The position numbers and the translations under genes are program-made. DNA of 64,000 nucleotides, taken from assembly GCF_039539345.1 (NCBI RefSeq), contig NZ_BAABCY010000076.1, positions 1 through 64,000 on the forward strand, written 5' to 3'. The first letter of the stretch is position 1. Every line of letters begins with the position of its first letter. This stretch comes from Snuella lapsa. Its GTDB lineage: Bacteria; Bacteroidota; Bacteroidia; Flavobacteriales; Flavobacteriaceae. The notes below the pieces were generated by a model. It was given only the letters and a program-made list of their open reading frames with translations. It did not search any database and was not told the DNA's origin. Shown here piece by piece: positions 54,988 to 63,363 of this stretch.

Positions 54988-55712
54988 CAACTCTAGTAAA
55001 AATTATTGTATCTACCCTTTTAAGCATGAGCTTGTTTTCATGCAATTTTGACCTTAATTTCAACTCTGGTGTTTCTGGAAATGGAAACGTATCGACTGAA
55101 AAACGCACTTTAGATAAAGACTTTACTGCCATTAAAGCATCCGAAGGTTTACAAGTTTACCTAACACAAGATGACAATGTAGGGATAACGGTTGAAGCAG
55201 ATGAAAACCTGCACGACCTTATCATAACCGAAGTTGTCGATGGAGCTTTACATATTCATTGTAAACAGAATATAGGCAGTGCCACTTCAAAAAAAGTAAA
55301 AGTAAACTTTACTAACGTTTCTAGCATCTCATCTACTAGTGGCTCCTCTGTTTTTGCCACCAATATTGTGAAATCCGAAGAGCTAACCATAAAAACCAGT
55401 AGTGGTAGCAATATGAAAATAGAGGTAAACACGTCTCATTTAAACTGTAAATCAACCAGTGGCAGTAGTCTTAAAATATCAGGAAAAACTAATAAGCTTA
55501 TTGCTGAAGCAAATAGTGGTAGCACTGTAAAAGGGAAAAACCTTATTGCAATTTCCTGTCAGGTTAAAGCATCTAGCGGAGCTGATGTTTCTGTAAATAC
55601 ATCCAAAGAGTTAGTTGCAAAGGCTACTAGTGGTGGGAGCATTAAATATTATGGCAATCCTGAAAAAGTTGACAAAAACAACAGTGTATCTGGCGATATA
55701 AAGAAGTACTAA
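54984..55712 (+). CDS. GIN-domain (DUF2807) lipoprotein-like protein
   Basis: The 242-residue protein has a lipoprotein leader (MSLFSCNF, Cys20) and a GIN/DUF2807 right-handed beta-helix: FTAIKASEGLQVYLTQDD near 48-65, DGALHIHCKQNIG near 92, and repeated SGSS-type turns (SISSTSGSSV, KTSSGSNMK, KSTSGSSLK, EANSGSTVK, KASSGADV). The Ser/Gly turns recur at roughly 17-20 residues, as expected for rungs of a beta-helix. GIN domains are abundant in Bacteroidota surface or periplasmic proteins; function unknown. It lies 124 bases after PspC. Confidence 0.9.
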   Translation: MTTLVKIIVSTLLSMSLFSCNFDLNFNSGVSGNGNVSTEKRTLDKDFTAIKASEGLQVYLTQDDNVGITVEADENLHDLIITEVVDGALHIHCKQNIGSATSKKVKVNFTNVSSISSTSGSSVFATNIVKSEELTIKTSSGSNMKIEVNTSHLNCKSTSGSSLKISGKTNKLIAEANSGSTVKGKNLIAISCQVKASSGADVSVNTSKELVAKATSGGSIKYYGNPEKVDKNNSVSGDIKKY

Positions 55713-55744
55713 GCATCAGCCATTATTGTACCTGGCCTATACCT

Positions 55745-55774
55745 TTAAGCCGAAGATAAATTTCTTCGGCTTAA
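55745..55774. terminator. Bidirectional terminator between GIN and T9SS genes
   Basis: A perfect 12-base stem (55745-55756 with 55763-55774, core AAGCCGAAGA/TCTTCGGCTT) with a 6-base loop, followed by a C-T4 run, lies between two converging genes. It is a good intrinsic terminator for the plus-strand gene. Confidence 0.85.
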
Positions 55775-55805
55775 CTTTTCTCAATAGCATGTAAACAAAA
55801 GGTAC

Positions 55806-56381
55806 CTAAAGCTTAACTATCCTATGGTTTAGTATGCCGCTGTTGGTTTTAATCTTCAACGCATAAACTCCAGATCTAAAATGACCTATATGTAGTGTTT
55901 TGACATTGTTCGCCATAAATACTAACCTTCCAGATAAGGTATAGATTGCAACATGAATTACATGCTCAAGCGATTTTAAATCAATCGTCAACTTTCCATG
56001 AGTTGGATTGGGATACACTAAAGCTTTAGAAACAGGGGTTCTTTTAGAGGATAAGGTTTTTAAATTCCCATTCTTATCGTAGAAGCATTCAAATTCATCA
56101 CCAAAATTCACAGTCATTTCAAAGCTGTCTGGAGGTGTTTGCCCAGAACGAATGGTGTATTGTAAATTACCTCCATTACAACTTAAAAAATCATAAATGA
56201 TTTCATCATTGATCACGATAGTATCTGGCCAAGGTTCTAAACAACTATTATGTCCATTAGGCAAACCAAAAATTGGTGTAGAAGTGGTACTTCGTCCAGA
56301 TACTTTAATAAAGGATGGGCAAATTTGAGCGTGCAAACACACACATAGCAGCATGAGAGTTGCTGACAAGTAAGTTTTCAT
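55806..56381 (-). CDS. Small secreted T9SS-sorted protein
   Basis: The 191-residue protein has a signal peptide (about 1-18), a mid region with four Cys (PSFIKVSGRSTTSTP, DFLSCNGG, EFECFYDK), and a T9SS type A tail beginning ALVYPNPTHGK near residue 122, with IYTLSGRLVF and GVYALKI motifs. No catalytic motif is visible, and the family is not recognised. It would be exported across the outer membrane. It is transcribed alone on the minus strand with the terminator of the convergent gene at its 3' side. Confidence 0.8.
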   Translation of the reverse strand: MKTYLSATLMLLCVCLHAQICPSFIKVSGRSTTSTPIFGLPNGHNSCLEPWPDTIVINDEIIYDFLSCNGGNLQYTIRSGQTPPDSFEMTVNFGDEFECFYDKNGNLKTLSSKRTPVSKALVYPNPTHGKLTIDLKSLEHVIHVAIYTLSGRLVFMANNVKTLHIGHFRSGVYALKIKTNSGILNHRIVKL

Positions 56382-56529
56382 TGATTTGAGAGATTTATGT
56401 AGTTAATAGCAATTATATAATAGGACACATAAGGCACCAACTGGTCACAAAAAATTTAATTTTAAATCTTTACCCCTTAAATTGTTTAATAAACCCTATT
56501 TTTGAAAAAAGGACAACAAAACGCTTAAA

Positions 56530-58161
56530 TTGAACATAAAAACCTCTCGAAAAACCTACGCTTTACTTTCTAACAAAGTAGTTTATATGCTCCTTGCCCT
56601 CTCGATATTGTCATGCGACAATTCCAAAAACAAGTTATCCAACTCATCAGTTTTTAGATATAACGAGCATAAAAACATTGGCTCACTTGACCCAGCGTTT
56701 TCTAAAGACATAGCAGATATATGGGCCACAAACCAATTGTTCAATGGCCTGGTACAAATGGACGAAAATTTAAATGTACTACCTTGTATTGCCAAATCTT
56801 GGACAATATCTGAAGACGCACTCACCTATGCTTTTGTGCTCCGAGACGATGTATATTTTCATAAACACAAATTATTTGGAAGCGATTCGACCCGGACAGT
56901 AAAACCTGCCGACTTTGAATATAGCTTTAACAGATTGCGAGATAAACAGGTAGCCTCACCTGGAGGTTGGGTTTTAAACAAGGTCCATTCATTTAATGCC
57001 ATAAACGACTCCGTCTTTAAAATCACACTTAAACAACCATTCCCTGCTTTTTTGGGGCTTCTAACCATGAAATACTGTTCGGTAGTACCTAAAGAAGTTG
57101 TTGAACACTACGGTAACGATTTTAGATCGCACCCAATTGGCACAGGTCCCTTTAAATTTAAACGATGGGAAGAAAATATTAAATTGGTTTTTAGAAAACA
57201 TCACAATTATTTTGAAACGGATAGCAAAGGTATTCCTCTTCCTTATCTAGAGGCTATCGCAATAACTTTTTTACCCGATAAGCAAAGTGAGTTTTTGCAA
57301 TTTACGCAAGGAAACATTGATTTTGTTTGTGCTCTGGACGCCTCCTACAAAGACGAAATATTAACTGCAGACGGCAACCTTCAGAAACGCTACAAAGATA
57401 ATGTTAATATGACGCGTGGTCCGTATTTAAATACCGAATACCTAGCCTTTTATATGGATTCTGAAGTCCCTGAAATTCAATCTGAATTATTGAGAAAGGC
57501 CACAAACTATGGTTTTGATCGCAAAAAAATGATGATTTATTTACGTAATGGTGTAGGCATTCCTGCCAATGGTGGTTTTATACCCAAAGGCTTACCTGGG
57601 TATAATGCATCCATTGGTTTTACGTACCAACCTGAAAAAGCAAGGCAACTGGTGAAACAATTTAAAAATGAGACAGGGGATCCAACACCAAAAATTACCA
57701 TTACCACTACAGGAAACTACTTAAGTTTTTCTGAATATATTCAACGTGAATTAGAAAAGATAGGTCTTCAGGTTGCAATTAATGTCATTCCCGGAGCTGC
57801 CTTAAAAGAAGCTAAAGCAAATGGAAAATTAGACCTCTTTAGAGCCAGTTGGGTAGCCGATTACCCAGATGCCGAAAATTATCTTTCCCTATACTACAGC
57901 AAGAACTTTGCTCCTAACGGCCCTAATTATACACATTTTAGAGATGAGCAGTTCGACAAACTCTACGAACAGGCTTTTACCGAAACCAATAATAAACATA
58001 GAGTATCTCTATATACTAAAATGGATTCTTTGGTAATGGCAAAAGCTCCTATCGTTCCTCTTTTTTATGATGAAGTTATTTATTTTACAAGAAAACAGTT
58101 AAATGGGCTAAAGCTAAACCCAACGTACGTTCTAGACTTAAAACAAGTTAAGAAAAACTGA
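56530..58161 (+). CDS. Peptide-type ABC solute-binding lipoprotein with TTG start
   Basis: The 543-residue protein is an SBP_bac_5 family member (DppA/OppA-like). The leader ends in the lipobox ILSC (Cys29). Landmarks are NIGSLDPAFSKDIADIWATNQLFNGLV, TYAFVLRDDVYFHKH and YAFNRL-like DFEYSFNRLRDK, then a C-terminal YSKNFAPNGPNYTHFRDEQFDKLYEQAF block. The TTG at 56530 is the start that gives a full leader; a TATTTTTG -7-like element (56497-56504) lies 26 bases upstream. No ABC permease or ATPase gene is beside it, so it is an orphan or works with a transporter elsewhere. It overlaps the convergent gene by 14 bases. Confidence 0.88.
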   Translation: MNIKTSRKTYALLSNKVVYMLLALSILSCDNSKNKLSNSSVFRYNEHKNIGSLDPAFSKDIADIWATNQLFNGLVQMDENLNVLPCIAKSWTISEDALTYAFVLRDDVYFHKHKLFGSDSTRTVKPADFEYSFNRLRDKQVASPGGWVLNKVHSFNAINDSVFKITLKQPFPAFLGLLTMKYCSVVPKEVVEHYGNDFRSHPIGTGPFKFKRWEENIKLVFRKHHNYFETDSKGIPLPYLEAIAITFLPDKQSEFLQFTQGNIDFVCALDASYKDEILTADGNLQKRYKDNVNMTRGPYLNTEYLAFYMDSEVPEIQSELLRKATNYGFDRKKMMIYLRNGVGIPANGGFIPKGLPGYNASIGFTYQPEKARQLVKQFKNETGDPTPKITITTTGNYLSFSEYIQRELEKIGLQVAINVIPGAALKEAKANGKLDLFRASWVADYPDAENYLSLYYSKNFAPNGPNYTHFRDEQFDKLYEQAFTETNNKHRVSLYTKMDSLVMAKAPIVPLFYDEVIYFTRKQLNGLKLNPTYVLDLKQVKKN

Positions 58162-58846
58162 TTTTGTAACGACGTTCACTTACAATACCCAAAACTATGA
58201 AATACATAGCCGTACCATAAAGCATCATGATTAAAAAATCCTGAAACGGCAAATCTTGCTTAAAGGTTTTAACCGCCATAATACTTTCACTTATTATAAA
58301 CGCTGTAACTCCTAATAGAACATACCAATAGCTTTTATTGTTAAACACGCCCTTTCTTAAATAAGCAAACTGAATCATTAATAATGATAAAAAAAAGCTC
58401 AACAGTGCTGGAACCAAAAATTCCTTAAGCTCGTTAAGAACTATACCAATAATAAAAACGGCATATGAAAACATAATAATCGAAAAGGGTACCAGTCTTA
58501 AAACATTAAAATCCTTTTTATGGGAAAACTTTAAGCAAAAAAATATTTTACCCAATGAGAAAAAGAACAAACTCAGTCCTAAAAAAATAATATTTGCAGC
58601 ATTTATTATCAATAAATCACCTACCAAGAAAAAGCTTAATCCCAAAAACACCCACAAATGATACTTAATCCCTCTTCCTCTTTTGTTCACATTATAAAAC
58701 ATCAGTAGAAAAAGTATTACTAAGGGCTTTGAAATAAATCTATAAGGAAATACTGGACAGTTTAGTTTAACCCAAATATCCACAAAAAGAACTACAAAAA
58801 AGAGAAAAGTAAACCGTTTTTGGCTAGAAAATATGCTATTAATCAT
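58148..58846 (-). CDS. YhhN-family (lysoplasmalogenase-like) membrane protein
   Basis: The 232-residue protein has about eight membrane helices. YhhN/TMEM86 features are RFISKPLVILFLLMFY near residue 38, FLVGDLLI near 80, GVTAFIISESIMAVKTF near 180 and MMLYGTAMYFIVLGI at the end. Vertebrate relatives hydrolyse lysoplasmalogens; bacterial function is uncertain. A GTG at 58897 would add 17 residues. The end overlaps the convergent solute-binding protein gene by 14 bases, an arrangement in which neither has a free terminator. Confidence 0.82.
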   Translation of the reverse strand: MINSIFSSQKRFTFLFFVVLFVDIWVKLNCPVFPYRFISKPLVILFLLMFYNVNKRGRGIKYHLWVFLGLSFFLVGDLLIINAANIIFLGLSLFFFSLGKIFFCLKFSHKKDFNVLRLVPFSIIMFSYAVFIIGIVLNELKEFLVPALLSFFLSLLMIQFAYLRKGVFNNKSYWYVLLGVTAFIISESIMAVKTFKQDLPFQDFLIMMLYGTAMYFIVLGIVSERRYKISFS

Positions 58847-58994
58847 TATTGGAGCTATTAATCTAGTTAAAAATAGAAAAAAATATCTCAATTGCACATC
58901 TATTAGAGATGTTTTAGATGAAAAGCACTTTTTTTAAATCAATCCTGTCTTTAGTAAACAAATTCAAGCCCTGATTTAGCATTTATAAAGAAAA

Positions 58995-59036
58995 AGCCTT
59001 TATCTTAAAGATAAAGGCTAGAGACTGATAAGTCTC
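58995..59036 (-). terminator. Tandem hairpin terminator of the beta-propeller gene
   Basis: A 12-base perfect stem (58995-59006 with 59008-59019, core AGCCTTTATCTT) with a minimal loop is followed on the minus strand by T4, and a second stem GAGACT/AGTCTC (59021-59026 with 59031-59036) precedes it. Together they end the minus-strand transcript at 59039. Confidence 0.85.
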
Positions 59037-59038
59037 CA

Positions 59039-59950
59039 CTATCGAGTAAAATAGTAAATATCATCATCTCCTGCTCCTCCGGCTCTTTTTGATGAAAAGC
59101 CCCCTCTATTATTTTGCTCATTCATAATTAAGGAAAAATCATCTTTATCACTATTTATAGGTTTTGGTAATTTTTCAGACGCTTCAAATGTTCCATCAAT
59201 ATTCATTTTACTTTTATAGATATCGAACCCACCATAACCATTAGGGCGGTTAGAAGCAAAGTATAAAGTATTATCTGAACTTAAAAACGGAAACATTTCA
59301 CGGCTATACGAATTAACCGCTTTTCCTAAATTCTCGGGTTTACCAAAAGTATTGTTTTTTAAGATAGCAACTCTAAAGATATCCGATCCACCTTTGGTAG
59401 TTACCTTCCCTCCCCTAATATTCGCCGTAAAAAACAAAGTCTTACCATCAGAGCTAAAGGCAGGATGAGCATACGAATACTTAGGGTTGCAAAATGGCAA
59501 AACCTTAAAATTTGTCCATCCAACACCATCGACATACTCTCCTACCTCTAAATGAAAATTACTATCTTTAAATTCACCTTTAGGTCTATTACTATTGGTA
59601 TATTGAGTTGCTATATATATTTGCTTCCCATTTGGTGAAAGTGTTGCACTGGTAATATTCAAAACACCGTGTTCACTATTAATTTTAACAGGAAGACTAT
59701 TTTGAATCTCCCCAGAATCGGATAGCAAACCTTCATAAATAGTAAGTACAGGATTCCCACCTATTTTTTTTACTTTACCATTTTTTGATAAAAGAAAGGA
59801 AGTAAACATAATTTTGTTACTTCCCAGGTACATTAATCCAAAATGCGGATATTCATTATTTATCTTCGAATTTGTGACTGAATAGGATTGATCTTGAGAA
59901 AGTCCAAAAAATCCCGTAAAAAAAGTTAATAGGCAAAATAACTTTATCAT
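59039..59950 (-). CDS. Secreted PD40/WD40-like beta-propeller protein
   Basis: The 303-residue protein has a signal peptide (about 1-18) and TolB-like PD40 propeller repeats: YAHPAFSSDGKTLFFTANIRGG near 165, GSDIFRVAILKNNTFGKPENLG, SREMFPFLSSDNTLYFASNRPNGYGGFDIYKSKMNIDGTF near 215-250, and a final RAGGAGDDDIYYFT. Such propellers are often fused to OmpA domains; here the protein stops after the propeller. It probably lies in the periplasm or outer membrane. A TATATTTG -7-like element is 18 bases upstream. Confidence 0.88.
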   Translation of the reverse strand: MIKLFCLLTFFTGFFGLSQDQSYSVTNSKINNEYPHFGLMYLGSNKIMFTSFLLSKNGKVKKIGGNPVLTIYEGLLSDSGEIQNSLPVKINSEHGVLNITSATLSPNGKQIYIATQYTNSNRPKGEFKDSNFHLEVGEYVDGVGWTNFKVLPFCNPKYSYAHPAFSSDGKTLFFTANIRGGKVTTKGGSDIFRVAILKNNTFGKPENLGKAVNSYSREMFPFLSSDNTLYFASNRPNGYGGFDIYKSKMNIDGTFEASEKLPKPINSDKDDFSLIMNEQNNRGGFSSKRAGGAGDDDIYYFTR

Positions 59951-59967
59951 AAAAAATAAGTTTTAAA

Positions 59968-59975
59968 CAAATATA
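59968..59975 (-). promoter_or_regulatory. Probable -7 element of the beta-propeller gene
   Basis: On the minus strand TATATTTG matches TAnnTTTG, 18 bases from the start codon. A -33 TTG occurs only at non-standard spacing (14 or 23 bases), so the call is tentative. Confidence 0.45.
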
Positions 59976-60016
59976 ATAATTTGCAAAAACAACGCCTTCA
60001 ACTTAGTCCTTCGATA

Positions 60017-61192
60017 CTAATCTCTCCTATACTTAGCAGATAATTCAAAAACATGTTCTAAGATACGTGCATCTGTATCTGTAAATTCCAAACCTCGTCT
60101 CTCCATGACCACCCTAGCCACTTCAAAGGCTTTTTTAGTTAAAAAGGTCGTAAAACCACTCTTACCTCCCCAGCTAAAGCTTGGCACAAAATTTCTAGGA
60201 AAGCCACTTCCAAAAATATTAGCACTTACGCCAACAACCGTACCTGTATTAAACATGGTATTGATTCCGCATTTGCTATGATCTCCCATCATGAGTCCAC
60301 AAAACTGCAGGCCAGTTCTAGCAAAACTTTCGGTATCATAATTCCACAACCTTACTTCGGCATAATTATTTTTTAAATTAGAACTGTTAGTATCGGCTCC
60401 AAGATTACACCATTCACCAACAACAGAGTTTCCTAAATAACCCTCGTGCCCTTTATTGGAATTCGCAAACATGACAATATTCTTAACTTCACCACCAACC
60501 CGGCAGTAAGGCCCAATAGTAGTGGGGCCGTATACCTTAGTTCCCATTTTTGTACCTGCACCTTCACATAAAGCAAAAGGCCCTCTAACTAGAGTCCCTT
60601 CCATAATTTCGGCATCCTTACCTATATATATAGGCCCTGTACTAGCATTCAAAGTCGCAAACTCGACCGTAGCTCCTGGTTCTATAAAAATATCTTCAGC
60701 ATTAACAACATTGTTAGTGTCCGATATAGGTTGCGACTCCCTGTCCCTTGTTACAAGCTTAAAATCTTCCCTCAAAGCCATGTCATTTTTAGAAAACAAA
60801 TCCCAGGTGTGCTCGATCTTTATAACATCTTTGTCAAATTCTAACGCCTCATAAGTATCTAGTTCAACTTCTTCTTGAGTGTTCTTGGTATAAAAAGCAA
60901 TAACATCTTCATTCTTAAAGATAGCCTGATTTTCTTTTAATGATTTTATTAAGTCCACTAAATCTTGATTCGGCAAAAATGAAGCATTTATCATCACGTT
61001 AGTATCCAACTCTACCATAGGGTATTTCTCCGACAAATAAACTTCGGTAACTGTTGTGGTAGTATTACCCAAAAGGACTTCCCATTTTTCTCGAATAGTT
61101 AAAATACCAATTCGAAGATCGGCAACTGGTCTTGTATAGGTAAATGGCAGTAAATTGTTCCTTGAAGGGCCATCAAAAAGAATATAATTCAT
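60017..61192 (-). CDS. GlmU-like sugar nucleotidyltransferase family protein
   Basis: The 391-residue protein has an N-terminal nucleotidyltransferase-like region that starts YILFDGPSRNNLLPFTYTRPVADLRIGI (about 1-150) but lacks the textbook GxGTRM loop. A left-handed beta-helix of hexapeptide repeats follows (about 170-355: GPIYIGKDAEIMEGTLV, VYGPTTIGPYCRVGGEV, SVVGEWCNLGAD), as in GlmU C-terminal acetyltransferases. This family is usually called GlmU family or putative sugar nucleotidyltransferase in Bacteroidota. It would handle UDP- or other sugar nucleotides in the cytoplasm. It is 66 bases upstream of the propeller gene and may be transcribed with it. Confidence 0.85.
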   Translation of the reverse strand: MNYILFDGPSRNNLLPFTYTRPVADLRIGILTIREKWEVLLGNTTTTVTEVYLSEKYPMVELDTNVMINASFLPNQDLVDLIKSLKENQAIFKNEDVIAFYTKNTQEEVELDTYEALEFDKDVIKIEHTWDLFSKNDMALREDFKLVTRDRESQPISDTNNVVNAEDIFIEPGATVEFATLNASTGPIYIGKDAEIMEGTLVRGPFALCEGAGTKMGTKVYGPTTIGPYCRVGGEVKNIVMFANSNKGHEGYLGNSVVGEWCNLGADTNSSNLKNNYAEVRLWNYDTESFARTGLQFCGLMMGDHSKCGINTMFNTGTVVGVSANIFGSGFPRNFVPSFSWGGKSGFTTFLTKKAFEVARVVMERRGLEFTDTDARILEHVFELSAKYRRD

Positions 61193-61297
61193 AAAGTTTA
61201 GTTTTTTTGCTTGCTATTATAGATATCTCTTTAAGAAATAACTATAGAAACTTAGTTAAATTTTGTGTTCGATAACATTAAATATATTCCATAAAAA

Positions 61298-61323
61298 AAG
61301 CCTTTCTAAATTTAGAAAGGCTT
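61298..61323 (-). terminator. Terminator of the L31 gene
   Basis: A 26-base perfect palindrome (13-base arms AAGCCTTTCTAAA/TTTAGAAAGGCTT) is followed on the minus strand by a run of T residues, 25 bases beyond the L31 stop. Confidence 0.92.
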
Positions 61324-61347
61324 CTGTATTTATATCTAATAGCTAAA

Positions 61348-61599
61348 TTATTTTTTGAATTTAGCATATTTTGTTTTGAATTTATCAATTCGTCCAGCAG
61401 TATCTACTAATTTAGATTTACCTGTATAGTAAGGATGCGACGTTCTTGAAATTTCCATTTTAACTAACGGATATTCAACACCATCTACTTCAATAGTTTC
61501 GTTAGTAACTGCCGTAGATTTTGTTAAAAAAACATCATCATTAGACATATCTTTGAATGCTACTATTCTATAATTTTCTGGATGTATACCTTTTCTCAT
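61348..61599 (-). CDS. rpmE2: 50S ribosomal protein L31, type B
   Basis: The 83-residue protein has the type B L31 pattern (MRKGIHPENYR, VDGVEYPLVKMEISRTSHPYYTGKSKLVDTAGRIDKF) and contains no cysteine, so it is the zinc-independent form. It is part of the large ribosomal subunit, at the central protuberance. It is a monocistronic gene with its own promoter and terminator, both clearly visible in the sequence. Confidence 0.97.
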   Translation of the reverse strand: MRKGIHPENYRIVAFKDMSNDDVFLTKSTAVTNETIEVDGVEYPLVKMEISRTSHPYYTGKSKLVDTAGRIDKFKTKYAKFKK

Positions 61600-61636
61600 C
61601 GCTAAACGCTTTTTATTCTTTATAATTTTGGAGCTG

Positions 61637-61666
61637 CAAATTTAAGTATTTTTTACAAATCCACAA
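61637..61666 (-). promoter_or_regulatory. Bacteroidota-type promoter of rpmE2
   Basis: On the minus strand TTG (61664-61666), exactly 19 bases, then TAAATTTG (61637-61644), fit the Bacteroidota housekeeping consensus TTG-N19-TAnnTTTG. The -7 box ends 37 bases before the start codon. This is the clearest promoter in the window and supports the phylum assignment. Confidence 0.88.
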
Positions 61667-61711
61667 TACTTTTTAATATTTTTTATTTAAAGGCATTATG
61701 TAACGTTTTAG

Positions 61712-61719
61712 TATCTTTG
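61712..61719 (+). promoter_or_regulatory. Probable -7 element for the DUF4199 gene
   Basis: TATCTTTG matches TAnnTTTG, 37 bases before the start codon at 61757; no proper -33 TTG is seen. Confidence 0.5.
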
Positions 61720-61756
61720 AACACCTATTAGTGAACATTATCTTACATCAAATAAA

Positions 61757-62287
61757 ATGGAAAAAACTTTAAAATCTATTGCCTCAAATTATGGCCTTTA
61801 TTTAGGAGCCTTACTGGCATTGTTAACTGTTATTGCTTATGCCGTTAATTTAAACTTATTTGTTAACTTTTGGTTTGGACTATCTATTTACTTACTTATA
61901 ATAGTAATAGGTATTATTGCTGTTGCAAAAGTAAAACAAAACTTTAATGGCTACGCTACATTTAAAGATGCTTTTACTGCCTATTTTATAACCATTTTAA
62001 TAGGTTTGTCCATTAGCACAGCTGTTTCGTTCGTATTATTTAATTTTATTGACACAGAGGCAGCAGTAGTTTTAAAAGAAAAGTCTATCGATAAAATGGT
62101 ATCTGTTTATGAAAATAACAATCTACCTCAGGATAAATTAGCCGAAATTGTAGAAAAAATGGAATCGGAAGACCTGTATTCCCTAAAGAACAACTTAACA
62201 GCATTAGCTATCAATTATTTGCTACCTCTAAGCATTATAGGATTGTTAGTTGCTGCCGCTATGAAAAAAACTAATCCAAATTCCTAA
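61757..62287 (+). CDS. DUF4199 membrane protein
   Basis: The 176-residue protein has four membrane helices (about 13-30, 34-53, 75-97 and 150-168) and the DUF4199 landmark FNGYATFKDAFTAYFITILIG near residue 62-82. The loop before the last helix is charged and helical. The family is common in Bacteroidota, with no known role. It is followed at 46 bases by a GT2 glycosyltransferase, an arrangement often seen in Flavobacteriia, where the pair may act in envelope glycolipid synthesis. Confidence 0.88.
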   Translation: MEKTLKSIASNYGLYLGALLALLTVIAYAVNLNLFVNFWFGLSIYLLIIVIGIIAVAKVKQNFNGYATFKDAFTAYFITILIGLSISTAVSFVLFNFIDTEAAVVLKEKSIDKMVSVYENNNLPQDKLAEIVEKMESEDLYSLKNNLTALAINYLLPLSIIGLLVAAAMKKTNPNS

Positions 62288-62299
62288 AAATAATTTCTT

Positions 62300-62307
62300 T
62301 ACTTTTG
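62300..62307 (+). promoter_or_regulatory. Possible -7 element before the GT2 gene
   Basis: TACTTTTG matches TAnnTTTG and is 26 bases upstream of the start codon, without a clear -33 element. Confidence 0.4.
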
Positions 62308-62333
62308 ATTATAGAAACACAGCAAATTTTTAA

Positions 62334-63281
62334 ATGAATATATCAGTAGTCATACCACTACTCAACGAACAAGAGTCGTTAATAGAATTATACGATTGGA
62401 TTGCAAAGGTTATGCAATCCAATCGTTTTTCTTATGAAATTATTTTTATTGATGATGGTAGTACAGATGGTTCTTGGCAAGTTATTACACAACTATCAAA
62501 ACGTGATGACAATGTGAAAGGCATTCGTTTCTTAAAGAACTTTGGGAAATCGCAAGCACTGCACGCAGGTTTTGAAAAAGCTAAAGGCAAGGTTGTTGTA
62601 ACCATGGATGCAGATCTACAAGACAATCCTGATGAAATCCCCGAACTTTACAATATGATTGTTAATGACGGGTTCGATTTAGTGTCTGGTTGGAAAAAGA
62701 AACGTTACGACTCGGTTATTGCTAAAAACTTACCCTCAAAATTGTTTAATTGGGCTGCCAGAAAAACCTCTGGAGTAAAACTGCATGATTTTAATTGCGG
62801 ATTAAAAGCATACAAACAAGACGTTATTAAAAATATTGATGTTAATGGTGAAATGCACCGCTACATTCCCGTGCTTTCTAAAAATGCAGGTTTTACCAAA
62901 ATAAGTGAAAAAGTAGTATTACACCAGGCCAGAAAATATGGTGAAACCAAGTTTGGTATGGATCGGTTTATTAATGGCTTCCTAGATTTAATTACTATTT
63001 GGTTTATCTCCCGTTTTGGTAAACGCCCCATGCATCTGTTTGGTGCCCTGGGAGTCCTTATGTTTATCATTGGGTTTGGTTTTTCTTTATACCTTGGTTT
63101 AGATAAAGTGTTTTTTAACCCCAGAGGACGACTTATCACTGAACGTCCGCAATTCTATTTGGCTTTATCGACCATGATTATTGGTACTCAATTTTTCGTA
63201 GCTGGTTTTTTAGGTGAAATTATTTTGCGATCAAGACAAGACAAAAAACGCTATTTGATTAAGGATAAATTAAATTTATAA
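62334..63281 (+). CDS. GT2 family glycosyltransferase (dolichol-phosphate mannosyltransferase/GtrB-like)
   Basis: The 315-residue protein has the GT2 fold: VVIPLLNEQESL, FIDDGSTDGSW (39-48), the DxD metal site MDADLQDNPDE (Asp92 and Asp94), HDFNCGLKAY near 152, and RKYGETKFG near 200. Two C-terminal membrane helices (about 232-255 and 275-300) are typical of GtrB/ArnC-like enzymes that transfer a sugar from UDP- or GDP-sugar to a polyprenyl phosphate carrier at the inner membrane. The donor sugar is not evident. The next gene encodes a phosphohexomutase, which could supply sugar-1-phosphates. Confidence 0.9.
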   Translation: MNISVVIPLLNEQESLIELYDWIAKVMQSNRFSYEIIFIDDGSTDGSWQVITQLSKRDDNVKGIRFLKNFGKSQALHAGFEKAKGKVVVTMDADLQDNPDEIPELYNMIVNDGFDLVSGWKKKRYDSVIAKNLPSKLFNWAARKTSGVKLHDFNCGLKAYKQDVIKNIDVNGEMHRYIPVLSKNAGFTKISEKVVLHQARKYGETKFGMDRFINGFLDLITIWFISRFGKRPMHLFGALGVLMFIIGFGFSLYLGLDKVFFNPRGRLITERPQFYLALSTMIIGTQFFVAGFLGEIILRSRQDKKRYLIKDKLNL

Positions 63282-63334
63282 TCTTTTTACAGTAAATTAA
63301 GCCTTATTTAAATTTTAACAAATAGGTAATTGCT

Positions 63335-63342
63335 TATTTTTG
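63335..63342 (+). promoter_or_regulatory. Probable -7 element of the phosphohexomutase gene
   Basis: TATTTTTG matches TAnnTTTG, 21 bases upstream of the start codon at 63364. The expected -33 position carries TTT but not TTG. Confidence 0.5.
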
Positions 63343-63363
63343 TACTTTATATACAACAACACT

